Source: an uncultured Anaerobiospirillum sp. (lineage in GTDB: Bacteria; Pseudomonadota; Gammaproteobacteria; Enterobacterales; Succinivibrionaceae). From it: a DNA stretch of 34,155 bases. The notes under the pieces were generated by a model, which did no database searches, had not been told where the DNA came from, and saw only the letters and a program-made list of their open reading frames with translations. Shown here piece by piece: positions 18,420 to 26,775 of this stretch (position 1 is the stretch's first letter; each line of letters begins with the position of its first letter). Both the position numbers and the translations under genes were made by a program. The stretch covers positions 1 through 34,155 of the forward strand of contig CALXXU010000027.1 of the NCBI GenBank assembly GCA_944392765.1, written 5' to 3'.

Positions 18420-18444
18420 AATTGCCCCTATTATAACGGCAATT
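18420..18444 (-). promoter_or_regulatory. tsaE promoter with inverted repeat centred on the -10 box
   Basis: A consensus TATAAT (18430-18435, minus strand) sits exactly in the middle of a perfect 7-bp inverted repeat, AATTGCC (18420-18426) and GGCAATT (18438-18444). No -35 box is visible. A dimeric repressor site overlapping the promoter is a plausible reading. The repeat is certain, its role inferred. Confidence 0.5.
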
Positions 18445-18575
18445 GTCATGACCTAGCCGGAGCACTCTCGTAGCTGTACCAGCGCCCGCATTTATCGGGC
18501 TGAGCCCTGCTTGTGTGTAGCAGGTAGCTGAGATGGCACGGGGCTGGGGGCTGAGATGGCTGGGGACGTGCTGGG

Positions 18576-18659
18576 CAAGGCTGGGGCCGCGCGAGGCAAG
18601 GCTGGGGCCGCGCGAGGCAAGGCTGGGGCCGCGCCTGGCAAGGCTGGGGCCGCGCCTGG
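18576..18659. repeat. Four-copy 21-bp tandem repeat between tsaE and nnr
   Basis: Four adjacent 21-bp copies start at 18576, 18597, 18618 and 18639. Each begins CAAGGCTGGGGCCGCGC and ends GAGG (first two) or CTGG (last two), with decayed units on both sides. Because 21 is a multiple of three, long repetitive reading frames appear on the plus strand, but none has a plausible start or family. The rest of the 468-bp divergent gap holds the two promoter regions. Confidence 0.85.
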
Positions 18660-18796
18660 CAAGGCTTGTTCCTTGCTTTTACGAACTCAGGTGCGCGCTA
18701 GAGCACAGATTGAGGCCAAAAGCACCGGCCCTAATGAGGCTGTGCGCTAAAATCGTCTAATGTGCGCCCATCATAAGAGGCACGCCCGGCGTAAGC

Positions 18797-18838
18797 TCAC
18801 GTCAATGGTGTAGTGACGTCAATCGGGCGCTGTGCGCC
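18797..18838 (+). promoter_or_regulatory. Direct repeats and hairpin before nnr
   Basis: TCACGTCAATGG (18797-18808) and TGACGTCAATCG (18814-18825) form a direct repeat 17 bp apart, close to the nnr start. A GGCGC/GCGCC hairpin (18826-18838) follows. A possible -10 (TAAAAT, about 18748) lies upstream. They could be regulator sites or part of the leader; I cannot decide. Confidence 0.3.
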
Positions 18839-18858
18839 AATCAGCTAAGGAGAGCAGC

Positions 18859-20487
18859 ATGGCTACCACGCTTCCGCATCACGTTTTTACCACTCAGGAA
18901 ATCCGCATGATCGAGCAAGAGCATGCGCAGGTACACAATGGCCATTGTTACGACCTGATGGAAAAGGCCGGACGCGCGGTCTTCGATGAAATGCGCCAAG
19001 TCAACGCTCATCCCAATATGGTCTATGTGCTCACCGGCAAGGGCAACAATGGCGGCGACGGCTATATCGTGGCGGCGATGCTCTTAAAGCACCATATTCC
19101 CTTCCGTCTCTTTGCCTTAGGCGAACCCCACGCCGACTCTGAAGCCCACACCGCTTTTTCCTACTTTACCCAAGTGGGCGGCGTGGTCGAATACGAGCTC
19201 CCTAACTTAAGCGCCGAAGCCGCTCAGGGCAATAGCCCCGATATCGTGATCGATGCCTTGCTCGGCACGGGCCTGGAGTCCGCACCGCGTGCGCCGGTGG
19301 GTCAGTGGATTGACTTTATCAACAGCACTAAGGCCTACGTGATTGCCGTTGATGTGCCTTCGGGTATCAACGCCGATACCGGCACCGTCTACACCGACAG
19401 CGTAATGGCCAATAAGACCGTGTGCATGTTGGGCCTAAAGCCCGGCCTAGTCACGGGCGATGCCGTCGACTATGTGGGCGAGATCAAGGTCGCGCACTTA
19501 GGGCTCGACGTCAACAGCTACCACGGCAAGATTTCCGCCTCTGAGGTGGATGGCGCCCCCTACTATCCGCTCTACCTCTCAACCTATGAAGACATCATCG
19601 CCGACCTGCCGGTGCGCACCCAGTCGGCCCATAAGGGCGACTCCGGCCGCGTGTTGTTAATTGGCGGCAGCGTAGGCTTTGGCGGGGCCATTTGCCTGGC
19701 AGGCCAAGGCGCACTGCGCGCCGGCGCAGGCCTAGTCAAGGTCGCCACCGATAAGGCGAACATCAGCGCCTTAAACGCGGCCCGCCCTGAGCTTATGACC
19801 GTGGACATGGCCGATGACGACGCCATGCAGCAAGCCTTAGCCTGGGCTGACGTGATCGCCATTGGCCCGGGCTTAGGCCAAAGTGCGCGCGCCGAAGAGC
19901 TGGTCGAAATGGCCTTAGCGGCTGAAAAGACCACGATCTTGGACGCCGACGCCTTAAACATCATCAGCCACCATGGCATGAGCTTTAATCAGCGCACTAT
20001 CATGACCCCGCACCCAGGCGAGGCGGCGCGCCTCTTGGGCACTACGGTAGATAAGATCAACGCAGACCGCTACAAGGCCATTTATGAGCTGCAGCAGCGC
20101 AGCGGTGGTGTCGTCCTGTTAAAGGGTGCGGGCACCTTAATCTGCGATGGCAAGTCCATCATCATCGTTAAGGAAGGCTCACCGGCGATGGCCTCAGGGG
20201 GTATGGGTGACCTCTTAACCGGCATCATCGCCGCCTTGCGCGCCCAAGGCTTATCGCAGATGCAAGCAACCCTGGCCGGTGCCTGCATCCATGGCCGCTC
20301 GGGCGAGCTCTCCGGTGATGACTTTGGCATTATGGGCACGCTTGCGCTCGACTTACTGCCTTACGTGCGCTACTTAGTCAACAAGCGCCCAGGTCTTGCG
20401 GCCCATCATCGGGGCAATGGCGAGCAAGAGTTTTCGCTGGCGCGCTATGAAGCCCAGGTCAACGCCATGCTGACCAACCCGGCCTAA
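18859..20487 (+). CDS. nnr: Bifunctional NAD(P)H-hydrate repair enzyme Nnr
   Basis: Repairs hydrated NAD(P)H. The N-terminal YjeF_N domain epimerises the R and S hydrates, and the C-terminal ADP-dependent dehydratase (ribokinase-like fold) restores NAD(P)H. The epimerase half shows GKGNNGGDGYIVA and a VDVPSGINADTG segment. The dehydratase half shows KGDSGRVLLIGGS, DADALN, TPHPGEAARLLG and GMGDLLTGIIAALRAQG. ATG 18859 (AAGGAG 6 nt upstream) gives 542 residues, slightly above E. coli (515). It adjoins tsaE as in E. coli, but here it is transcribed divergently rather than as its upstream neighbour. Confidence 0.97.
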   Translation: MATTLPHHVFTTQEIRMIEQEHAQVHNGHCYDLMEKAGRAVFDEMRQVNAHPNMVYVLTGKGNNGGDGYIVAAMLLKHHIPFRLFALGEPHADSEAHTAFSYFTQVGGVVEYELPNLSAEAAQGNSPDIVIDALLGTGLESAPRAPVGQWIDFINSTKAYVIAVDVPSGINADTGTVYTDSVMANKTVCMLGLKPGLVTGDAVDYVGEIKVAHLGLDVNSYHGKISASEVDGAPYYPLYLSTYEDIIADLPVRTQSAHKGDSGRVLLIGGSVGFGGAICLAGQGALRAGAGLVKVATDKANISALNAARPELMTVDMADDDAMQQALAWADVIAIGPGLGQSARAEELVEMALAAEKTTILDADALNIISHHGMSFNQRTIMTPHPGEAARLLGTTVDKINADRYKAIYELQQRSGGVVLLKGAGTLICDGKSIIIVKEGSPAMASGGMGDLLTGIIAALRAQGLSQMQATLAGACIHGRSGELSGDDFGIMGTLALDLLPYVRYLVNKRPGLAAHHRGNGEQEFSLARYEAQVNAMLTNPA

Positions 20488-20663
20488 GAGCAAGCAAGAC
20501 ATTAAGCCCGAGTGGTTAGATCCAAGGCCTATAACTTTTAGCCCTAAAGCTTCGCTTGTTTCAGGGCTGCCTGCGGCGAACTGAGGGCGGGCGCTCTGAG
20601 GCCAACTTTGGACGGGCACGGGCCCTTGTGAGACTTTTCTTTGTGATTTAGTGCACGATTGAT

Positions 20664-20736
20664 GTGACCTGAGTCCCTAGACGCCGCGCGCGCCCCTATA
20701 ATGGTAGAGGTGCCCGACTTGTTCAGGTCACGGGCA
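20664..20736 (+). promoter_or_regulatory. ppgK promoter between 9-bp inverted repeats
   Basis: A consensus TATAAT (20697-20702) lacks a -35 box but is flanked by perfect inverted copies GTGACCTGA (20664-20672) and TCAGGTCAC (20723-20731). A second inverted pair, TGCCCG (20711-20716) and CGGGCA (20731-20736), lies in the leader. The flanking repeats could be two operator half-sites or a paired operator; this is inference. Confidence 0.45.
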
Positions 20737-20782
20737 AAAGATTAAAAGCGCCTACTTCAGGCAAAATGGGACGGATTGTTAG

Positions 20783-21529
20783 ATGGAACTTTTAGGTGTA
20801 GACATCGGTGGCAGCGGCATTAAGGGCGCTATTGTAGATACGGTCACAGGTCAGCTCATCACGGAGCGCTTACGTTTAGAGACCCCTAAGCCATCCACTC
20901 CTGATGCAGTAGCCGCTACGATTAAAGAGTTAGTCAACCAAATCGGCTACAAGGGCCCAATTGCCTGCGGCTTCCCAGCACGCGTCATCAACGGCACGGT
21001 CTTAACCGCAGCTAACGTCGATAAGAGCTGGATCCAAGTACCAATTGAGAAGCTGTTATCGCAAGCCTTAGGCACGGACGTCTTCGTTGCTAATGACGCC
21101 GACGTGGCCGGTTTAGCTGAGATGAACTTTGGTGCTGGCCGCAACGAGAAGGGCAAGGTCTTAATCGTTACCATCGGCACGGGCCTGGGCACGGCTATGT
21201 TCTTTAATGGCGAATTACTGCCAAACTTCGAGATGGGCCACATCCTGCTCAACGGCGACGACGCTGAGCGTTACTGCTCCGATGCCGCCCGTGAGAAGTT
21301 AGACCTCAAGTGGAAGGAGTTCGGCAAGCGCTTTAACGAGTACTTATGCCGCATCGAGTTCTTAATCCAGCCTGACCTCTTCATCTTAGGCGGTGGTGCC
21401 TCCAAGAAGTTTGAGAAGTTCTCAGATCAGCTCAAGCTCGAGCAAGCCCGCGTTATCCCAGCTAAGACCTTAAACTTAGCCGGTATCATCGGTGCTGCTA
21501 TGTACTGCGAGCGTCGCTTACACAGCTAA
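20783..21529 (+). CDS. ppgK: Polyphosphate glucokinase, ROK family
   Basis: Probably phosphorylates glucose to glucose 6-phosphate with polyphosphate (and possibly ATP). The family start is typical: GVDIGGSGIKGAIVDT at about 5-20. The second nucleotide/phosphate-binding loop is TIGTGLGTAMF, with EMGHI nearby, NDADVAGLAE in the sugar-binding region and a GGGASKK near the C-terminus. The 248 residues equal the usual PpgK size, and the zinc-binding Cys-rich motif of other ROK kinases is absent. Such enzymes are best known from actinobacteria. The gene has a neat terminator and its own promoter, so it is a single-gene unit. Confidence 0.88.
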   Translation: MELLGVDIGGSGIKGAIVDTVTGQLITERLRLETPKPSTPDAVAATIKELVNQIGYKGPIACGFPARVINGTVLTAANVDKSWIQVPIEKLLSQALGTDVFVANDADVAGLAEMNFGAGRNEKGKVLIVTIGTGLGTAMFFNGELLPNFEMGHILLNGDDAERYCSDAAREKLDLKWKEFGKRFNEYLCRIEFLIQPDLFILGGGASKKFEKFSDQLKLEQARVIPAKTLNLAGIIGAAMYCERRLHS

Positions 21530-21580
21530 ACGAGCAGCAAACCTAAGCTAAGCGCACCACCTGCACCTGCGGTGGTCACC

Positions 21581-21606
21581 AAAAACCCGGAATGTTCCGG
21601 GTTTTT
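21581..21606. terminator. Bidirectional terminator between ppgK and recJ
   Basis: AAAAACCCGGAA (21581-21592) pairs with TTCCGGGTTTTT (21595-21606). The A and T flanks give a U-tract in both directions, suiting two convergent genes whose stops lie at 21529 and 21615. Confidence 0.95.
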
Positions 21607-21614
21607 TGTACCAG

Positions 21615-23909
21615 CTAAAAGCTGGCAGCAGCTGTTAAATCAGGCACAGTGCCTGGGGCACTGGAGGTGCTGGGAGCGCCTGGGGCGCTGGCGTCGAGCG
21701 GCTCAATGGCCTCAATTTGCAGCTGGAGGCGCGGATTGTTGAAGTAGCGGTCGATGCCTAGGGTATAGACGATTTGCACCCGTGTGTCCGGGACAATCGA
21801 CTTCTCTTGGAGGCTGGCGCGAAACTTAATCGCCTCCACCAATTGGTTGGTGTCGGTGCGCAGTTTGACCTTTAAGTGGCGGTTTTTGAGGATATTGACC
21901 GCAACTACGGTGAAGATGCCATCAAAACAAGGCTCCTCAAAGTCCTTGCCCCAAGGACCAAACAACTCGATATCATGCGCAAAAGGTAAGCACAGATAAT
22001 CATGCGGTAAGGTGGCATCGCAGGTATAGGCGTCCTCGTCGACTACCTCCTGACGACAGGCGGCACAAGCGTCGTTGAACAAATTCTTAAAGCGCGCCAC
22101 GTCACGAGCATGAATGGTGGCACCGGCGGCCATCGCATGACCACCTCCAGCCACTAAGATATTAGGCTCGCGCTGCTTGATATAGGCAAAGACCTCCATC
22201 AGGTCGATCCCTGAAACCGAGCGGGCTGAGCCAACGATCAGATCGTCTGCTTCCTTCGTGCTCTGCTCCTGGCTCTGATCCTTACTCTCTTCTGTTGGGT
22301 GGTTCAGGGCACGCTCGACGTTAGGCATAATGCCTGAGGCAGCCGACATCACCTTGCCCCGAGGCGGGAAGTTAACACCTGAAGTATCAGTGCTCGGAAT
22401 GACCTGTTCCTTATTGTCGATGACGCTCATGAGGTCGACGCCCCCGTCAATGCCTGCCCCCAAGTCCGCGCCAAAGATCATGCACGGCCGGTGGTAGCGC
22501 TCGCGCATCCTAGTGGCCACCAGGCCCACTAAGCCCCTAAGGAAGGTCGGCTCGTAGAGCACAATGCCAGCGGTGAGGTCATTGCTCTCCTCCTCCGAGC
22601 CATCAAAGTCATTGTAGGCAGCCTCAATTGCATCCAGCTCACTTTCGCCCTCGCTGCCCTTGCCCAGCAGGTGCTGAATCATGGCCGCTTGGCTTGAGTC
22701 CTGGGGCGCTAAAGCGTGAGCGTGAAACTTAAGCTGCATCAAGTCGGCGCTCAAAGGTGGCAGCTCACTTGGTGCCTCGTCCTTAGGCTCAGGTAATTCT
22801 TGGCCTAAGACCGCGTTTTCATCTGGTACTGGAGCGCTAATCTTGCCATTGACCAAATCAATTAAGGCACGCTCTTCAGCGTAGAGACTTAGGGCCTTAG
22901 CCAGCATCACCTTTTCGTGATCCATACGGCGCTTGTTGCACATATCAAGTTGCTTAGCGTACAACAGCGCCAAATTGTCATCCTCGCTTAAGAGGTTGAG
23001 GATAGCCGGGTTCTGGGCAATCTTGATGCGGGTGGCCGCATTAAAGCGTGGACACAGATCAAAGGCGATGGTGCGAATCTTGACCTTGGCCGGATCGATC
23101 TTGAGGTAGCCCAATAAGGCCAACAGGCCCCGACAGGCCTTACCCTTGTGGATATGACGCAGGCCTTCCTTAACCAAACGGCGGTTATTGCTATCTAAGG
23201 TCATAACGTCACCGATGGTGCCTAAGGCCACCAAGTCGGTGAACTGAGTCATATTAGGTGACTTGCTCTTATCGGCGTAATAGCCCAGCTCCACCAGGCG
23301 GCTGCGCGTGGCGGCCATCACGTAAAAGAGCACGCCCACACCGCTTAAATGCTTAGATGGGAACTCATCGTCCTTGCGCTTAGGGTCAACTACCGCATCA
23401 GCAGGTGGCAGTTCAGCTCCCGGCTCATGGTGGTCGCTCACCACGACTGTAAGGCCCTTGTCCTTAGCGTAGGCCACAGCCGCATTAGCGCTAATGCCGT
23501 TATCGACCGTGACGATCAGCTTTACCCCATTTAAGATGGCATGGTCGACCACCTGCTCATTGAGGCCATAACCGTCGTCATAGCGTGAAGGCACGTAGTA
23601 GCTGATCTTCTCCTCAGGCAAACCAAAGGCGGTCAAGCAGCGCACACCTAAGGCGGTGCCGGACATACCATCGATATCGTAGTCACCGGAGATCATGATG
23701 TGCTCTTGGCGCATCACGGCATGGGCAATAATATCGGCGGCCTTAGCGCAATCGCACATATTGGTTGGAGGCAAGAGTCCCTTGATACTTATATCGAGAT
23801 CTGACACCCCCTTGACCCCGCGTACAGCCAAGATTTGGCGCATGATGGGATCAGGTATGAACTGACTTAAATAGCTGTCAGCTACATTAGGGCGATGTAC
23901 GATTTTCAA
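21615..23909 (-). CDS. recJ: Single-strand-specific 5'-3' exonuclease RecJ, enlarged
   Basis: DHH-family nuclease for recombination and mismatch repair. Metal-binding motifs are intact: GDYDIDG 75-81, VDNG 135-138, SDHHEPG 158-164, and the DHHA1 motif GGGHAMAAG 588-596. At 764 residues it is far longer than E. coli RecJ (577). Two acidic, low-complexity insertions (about 351-445 and 481-556) account for this; both lie outside the catalytic motifs. It uses a TTG start (23909) 5 nt after GGAGG, so initiation may be modest despite the strong ribosome binding site. It ends beside the ppgK terminator and is probably monocistronic. Confidence 0.95.
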   Translation of the reverse strand: MKIVHRPNVADSYLSQFIPDPIMRQILAVRGVKGVSDLDISIKGLLPPTNMCDCAKAADIIAHAVMRQEHIMISGDYDIDGMSGTALGVRCLTAFGLPEEKISYYVPSRYDDGYGLNEQVVDHAILNGVKLIVTVDNGISANAAVAYAKDKGLTVVVSDHHEPGAELPPADAVVDPKRKDDEFPSKHLSGVGVLFYVMAATRSRLVELGYYADKSKSPNMTQFTDLVALGTIGDVMTLDSNNRRLVKEGLRHIHKGKACRGLLALLGYLKIDPAKVKIRTIAFDLCPRFNAATRIKIAQNPAILNLLSEDDNLALLYAKQLDMCNKRRMDHEKVMLAKALSLYAEERALIDLVNGKISAPVPDENAVLGQELPEPKDEAPSELPPLSADLMQLKFHAHALAPQDSSQAAMIQHLLGKGSEGESELDAIEAAYNDFDGSEEESNDLTAGIVLYEPTFLRGLVGLVATRMRERYHRPCMIFGADLGAGIDGGVDLMSVIDNKEQVIPSTDTSGVNFPPRGKVMSAASGIMPNVERALNHPTEESKDQSQEQSTKEADDLIVGSARSVSGIDLMEVFAYIKQREPNILVAGGGHAMAAGATIHARDVARFKNLFNDACAACRQEVVDEDAYTCDATLPHDYLCLPFAHDIELFGPWGKDFEEPCFDGIFTVVAVNILKNRHLKVKLRTDTNQLVEAIKFRASLQEKSIVPDTRVQIVYTLGIDRYFNNPRLQLQIEAIEPLDASAPGAPSTSSAPGTVPDLTAAASF

Positions 23910-24036
23910 AGCATCCTCCAGATCTCAATGAACTAGTTCCCACAGGGAATCCCCTCAGTTTAGACGATCATCTCCTTTAGGGTGTGAAAATTCCTTGCAA
24001 AAAGCCAAAGTCGGCCCTTATATTAGGCTCCGGCCT

Positions 24037-24255
24037 GAGCCTCAGCGGTCGGTTGAGCCTCAACAGCCGCTTTAGCCCCAGCAACCGCTTTAGCCCCAGC
24101 AACCGCTTTAGCCTCAGCGGTCGGTTGAGCCTCAACAGCCGCTTTAGCCCCAGCAACCGCTTTAGCCTCAGCGTTCGGTTGAGCCTAAGCTGCTGTTTTA
24201 GCCATAGCGTCCCGTCTTAGCTCCAGCAGCCGCTTTATCCCCAGCAACCGCTTCA
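24037..24255. repeat. Twelve-copy 18-bp tandem repeat between recJ and the helicase
   Basis: About twelve 18-bp units with a visible higher-order order: GAGCCTCAGCGGTCGGTT, GAGCCTCAACAGCCGCTT and TAGCCCCAGCAACCGCTT follow one another twice (from 24037 and again from 24109), then decay. On the minus strand the units read as Ala-rich peptides (AKAVAG, AKAAVE, AQPTAE), but a TAG interrupts the frame soon after the only ATG. No gene is supported in the 409-bp gap. Confidence 0.8.
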
Positions 24256-24318
24256 GCGCCCTTCTCGGCAGCGCCCGCTCAAGATTCCGGCGCCGCCCTG
24301 TCCTAAACGCGTACCGCT

Positions 24319-26556
24319 CTACAGCTCGTGGCTTAACTGCTTAAAGAACGCTAAGGCTCCCTCTAAGTCGAGGTGGGTGTGAGCGTAGGTTAAGTACTTA
24401 AGCTCTAGGGGCAAATAGCAGTTGAACTTTTCCCAATCGAGGTTTTTGACCCGCTTGAGCAGGCTGTTAACGTCATAATTGCCCTTCTTACCCTCAAGTA
24501 AGATCGAGGCCACAGCCGTCTTGAGGTTATCAAGGCTCGCGTACTCCAGCTCAATGTGGCAGCCAATGCGGTTAGCGGCAATCGAAGCCTTATTGAGCAT
24601 CAAGACTACGGTGTCCAGCACGCGATCACCCCGCCATGGGAAGAGCGCTAGGCCCATTGGACCTGTGATCATGACCTTGCGGTCGAGGTGATAGCGCTTA
24701 AAGGTCTCTTGGCCGCGCTTGAAGTTGACCATGGCCTGCTCATTGAGGCAAGGCGGGACGTCACCGGTGAGGTAGATGCGCTGCATCTCAGCACGCACCA
24801 CGTCATGCACCAAGCTGCTCACGCCCGAGAGCGGCAGTCCCATCGCCTTGTTTTGGCTTGGCTTGACGCCTATCACGCGCTTTTGCTCGTTGAAATAGAC
24901 CACACGCCACGCCTTACCGGCAAAGAGGAAGGTGTCGTCCTCCTTTAAGGAAGTAAGCAGCGGCAAACGGCCGATAGTGCGGCCATCGTGATCGACGCGA
25001 TAGTCGCGATTGTTGTTGAAAGCGGCAAAGAACTCATAGTTTGAGACCAAATGCTCGCCCTCCACGCCCAAGGTCAAGGTGCCATCTTGCATCTGGATGA
25101 TGAGATCGTTGGCGCCCAGGCCGCGCAGCAATTGCGCATACTGCTGCGGCGTGGTCAGGTTGAACGGACCGGTCTGACACAATAGCTGGTAGAGGTTCTT
25201 GGCACTGACCGAACCTTGAGCCGCAATCACCGAGAGCGTCTGCTGAATCAGGGTAGAAAAAGCGTACTCTTGCGCCAGCGGCGGCTCATACCAACGCTTG
25301 AGTAAGAGGTTGATGATGGCACAGCTCAGCACCGTATCCTCACACAAGAGCGACGACAAGCGGTTGCAGCTTGGGTCAAACTCAGGGATGAACAGACGCA
25401 GCACCGCCCGGCCATCGCGGCGACCCGAGCGGCCCAGACGCTGACGCAGCGACGCCACCGAGGTCGGCGGCGCAAATTGGGCAATCGACTGAACGTCGGA
25501 GATATCAATGCCCAGCTCCAAGGTTGAGGTGCAAATTGCAGTGGTCGGCAGGCGCCCATCGATTAAGCGCTGCTCTAAGGTCTCACGCAGCTCCTTAGAC
25601 AGCGAGCCATGGTGCGGGAAAAACTCCTCCGGCACTCGCGCCGCATGGCAAAGCTCACGCAGGTCGTTCGCGAGTTTCTCGGTATCCGAGCGCGAGTTGG
25701 TGAAGACCAGATTGTTCTTGCCGCGCAGCAAGCGATAGATATCTTTTGCCACCAAGGTAATAGCGGCATCATGCATCAACAAGGTACTAGCCCGAGGATC
25801 CTCGCCCTCAATCTTGCCGATGTCATAACCCAAGATCTTTACGGCAAGAGCTGCCGTAGTATGTTCATCCGAGGTGATGATTTGGCACTTGATGCGCGAG
25901 TTGTTAGCGCGCAAATACGAGGCCACCGAGCCGATATCGTTCGAGAAGGTCGCGGAAATAGCAATACGTACCGGTACTTTGCCGATCAAATTCTCGATGC
26001 GGTGTAACTGCGATTGCAGCTGATAGCCACGCTCCTCGCCCATTAAGGCGTGGAACTCATCGATTACGATATAAGCCAGATCTTTAAAAGCTTGCTTGAA
26101 GACGCTGGCCTGGTTAATAAGCAGCGACTCTAAGGACTCTGGGGTAATGAGCACAATACCCGAAGGGTCCTTTAATAATTTGGTCTTCTTGTTGACGGCG
26201 ACATCACCGTGCCATGGCGTGATTTTCACCCCTACCGGCTCAGCCATATCCATCAAGCGGCGCGCTTGATCGTTAATCAGAGCCTTAAGCGGGCTGATGT
26301 ACAAAACCGACACACCCGAGAGCTTCTCGCGATTTTGGCGCAGATAAGTGAGCACCGGCAGGAAGGCCGCTTCGGTCTTACCCGAGGCGGTCGAGGCCGA
26401 GATGATAACGTCGTCCTTGTGCTCTAAGATCGGGGCAATCGCCTTTTTCTGGATCGAATGCAGATCGCGCCAGCCTTGGCGTCCAATCCAGCGGCACACC
26501 AAAGGATCCAGCATTGAGATACAAGCTTGATTGGTTAAGCTCTCAGAGGACTCCAC
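24319..26556 (-). CDS. Lhr/YprA-like DEAD/DEAH-box superfamily II helicase
   Basis: Predicted ATP-dependent nucleic-acid helicase. GTG 26556 (AAGGAG 7 nt upstream) gives 745 residues; a longer frame to 26718 has no ribosome binding site and encodes a Cys/Arg-rich, unlikely start. Motifs: Q-like SIQKKAI, Walker A ASGKT at about 57-61, DEFH 166-169, SATF 201-204, STLELGID, QRLGRSGRRDG 372-382. A roughly 350-residue C-terminal part of unknown fold follows. It resembles helicases found beside BrxD-like ATPases in BREX-type and TerB-linked clusters, from memory of those families. It is the last gene of this stretch, 382 bp from the ATPase, with a hairpin and U-tract just before the start. Confidence 0.9.
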   Translation of the reverse strand: MESSESLTNQACISMLDPLVCRWIGRQGWRDLHSIQKKAIAPILEHKDDVIISASTASGKTEAAFLPVLTYLRQNREKLSGVSVLYISPLKALINDQARRLMDMAEPVGVKITPWHGDVAVNKKTKLLKDPSGIVLITPESLESLLINQASVFKQAFKDLAYIVIDEFHALMGEERGYQLQSQLHRIENLIGKVPVRIAISATFSNDIGSVASYLRANNSRIKCQIITSDEHTTAALAVKILGYDIGKIEGEDPRASTLLMHDAAITLVAKDIYRLLRGKNNLVFTNSRSDTEKLANDLRELCHAARVPEEFFPHHGSLSKELRETLEQRLIDGRLPTTAICTSTLELGIDISDVQSIAQFAPPTSVASLRQRLGRSGRRDGRAVLRLFIPEFDPSCNRLSSLLCEDTVLSCAIINLLLKRWYEPPLAQEYAFSTLIQQTLSVIAAQGSVSAKNLYQLLCQTGPFNLTTPQQYAQLLRGLGANDLIIQMQDGTLTLGVEGEHLVSNYEFFAAFNNNRDYRVDHDGRTIGRLPLLTSLKEDDTFLFAGKAWRVVYFNEQKRVIGVKPSQNKAMGLPLSGVSSLVHDVVRAEMQRIYLTGDVPPCLNEQAMVNFKRGQETFKRYHLDRKVMITGPMGLALFPWRGDRVLDTVVLMLNKASIAANRIGCHIELEYASLDNLKTAVASILLEGKKGNYDVNSLLKRVKNLDWEKFNCYLPLELKYLTYAHTHLDLEGALAFFKQLSHEL

Positions 26557-26594
26557 AACACTTCTCCTTTGGGTGCAGAACACAATAGCAAAAA

Positions 26595-26613
26595 GGACAC
26601 GACCTCCGTGTCC
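26595..26613 (-). terminator. Intrinsic terminator or attenuator before the helicase
   Basis: On the minus strand GGACACG and CGTGTCC form a 7-bp GC-rich stem with a 5-nt loop, followed at once by five T. The AAAAA flank is at 26590-26594. It ends about 35 nt before the helicase GTG. It would stop read-through from the ATPase gene unless opened, and there is little room for a separate promoter. Confidence 0.75.
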
Positions 26614-26775
26614 TCCATAAAACCGGCCGCACAAGGCCCCATTGCAGCAAGCAGGGCGTCGCCTCAAGCTGAGCCCACCACCGCTCAGGTGGGCTGGGCA
26701 CATCATTCTGGGCCTCATGCAACCCCAGCTGGATAGAGGCTCAGACTGCCCCCACTCTTTCCCTGCAGGCGGGAC

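Noticed and set aside
18533-18760. Plus-strand repetitive frame (LGPREAR-type units)
   Set aside because: It arises from the 21-bp repeat, which is a multiple of three; no ribosome binding site or family.
20495-20560. tRNA-like GCCCGAGTGGTTAGA segment
   Set aside because: Resembles a tRNA D-arm, but no matching acceptor stem, anticodon arm or T-arm follows.
23984-24220. Plus-strand 78-residue Ser/Arg/Phe repeat frame
   Set aside because: Product of the 18-bp repeat read in another frame; the GTG start lacks a convincing ribosome binding site.
26557-26718. Longer N-terminus for the helicase
   Set aside because: It crosses the terminator-like hairpin, encodes an unlikely Cys/Arg-rich start and lacks a ribosome binding site, while GTG 26556 has AAGGAG.
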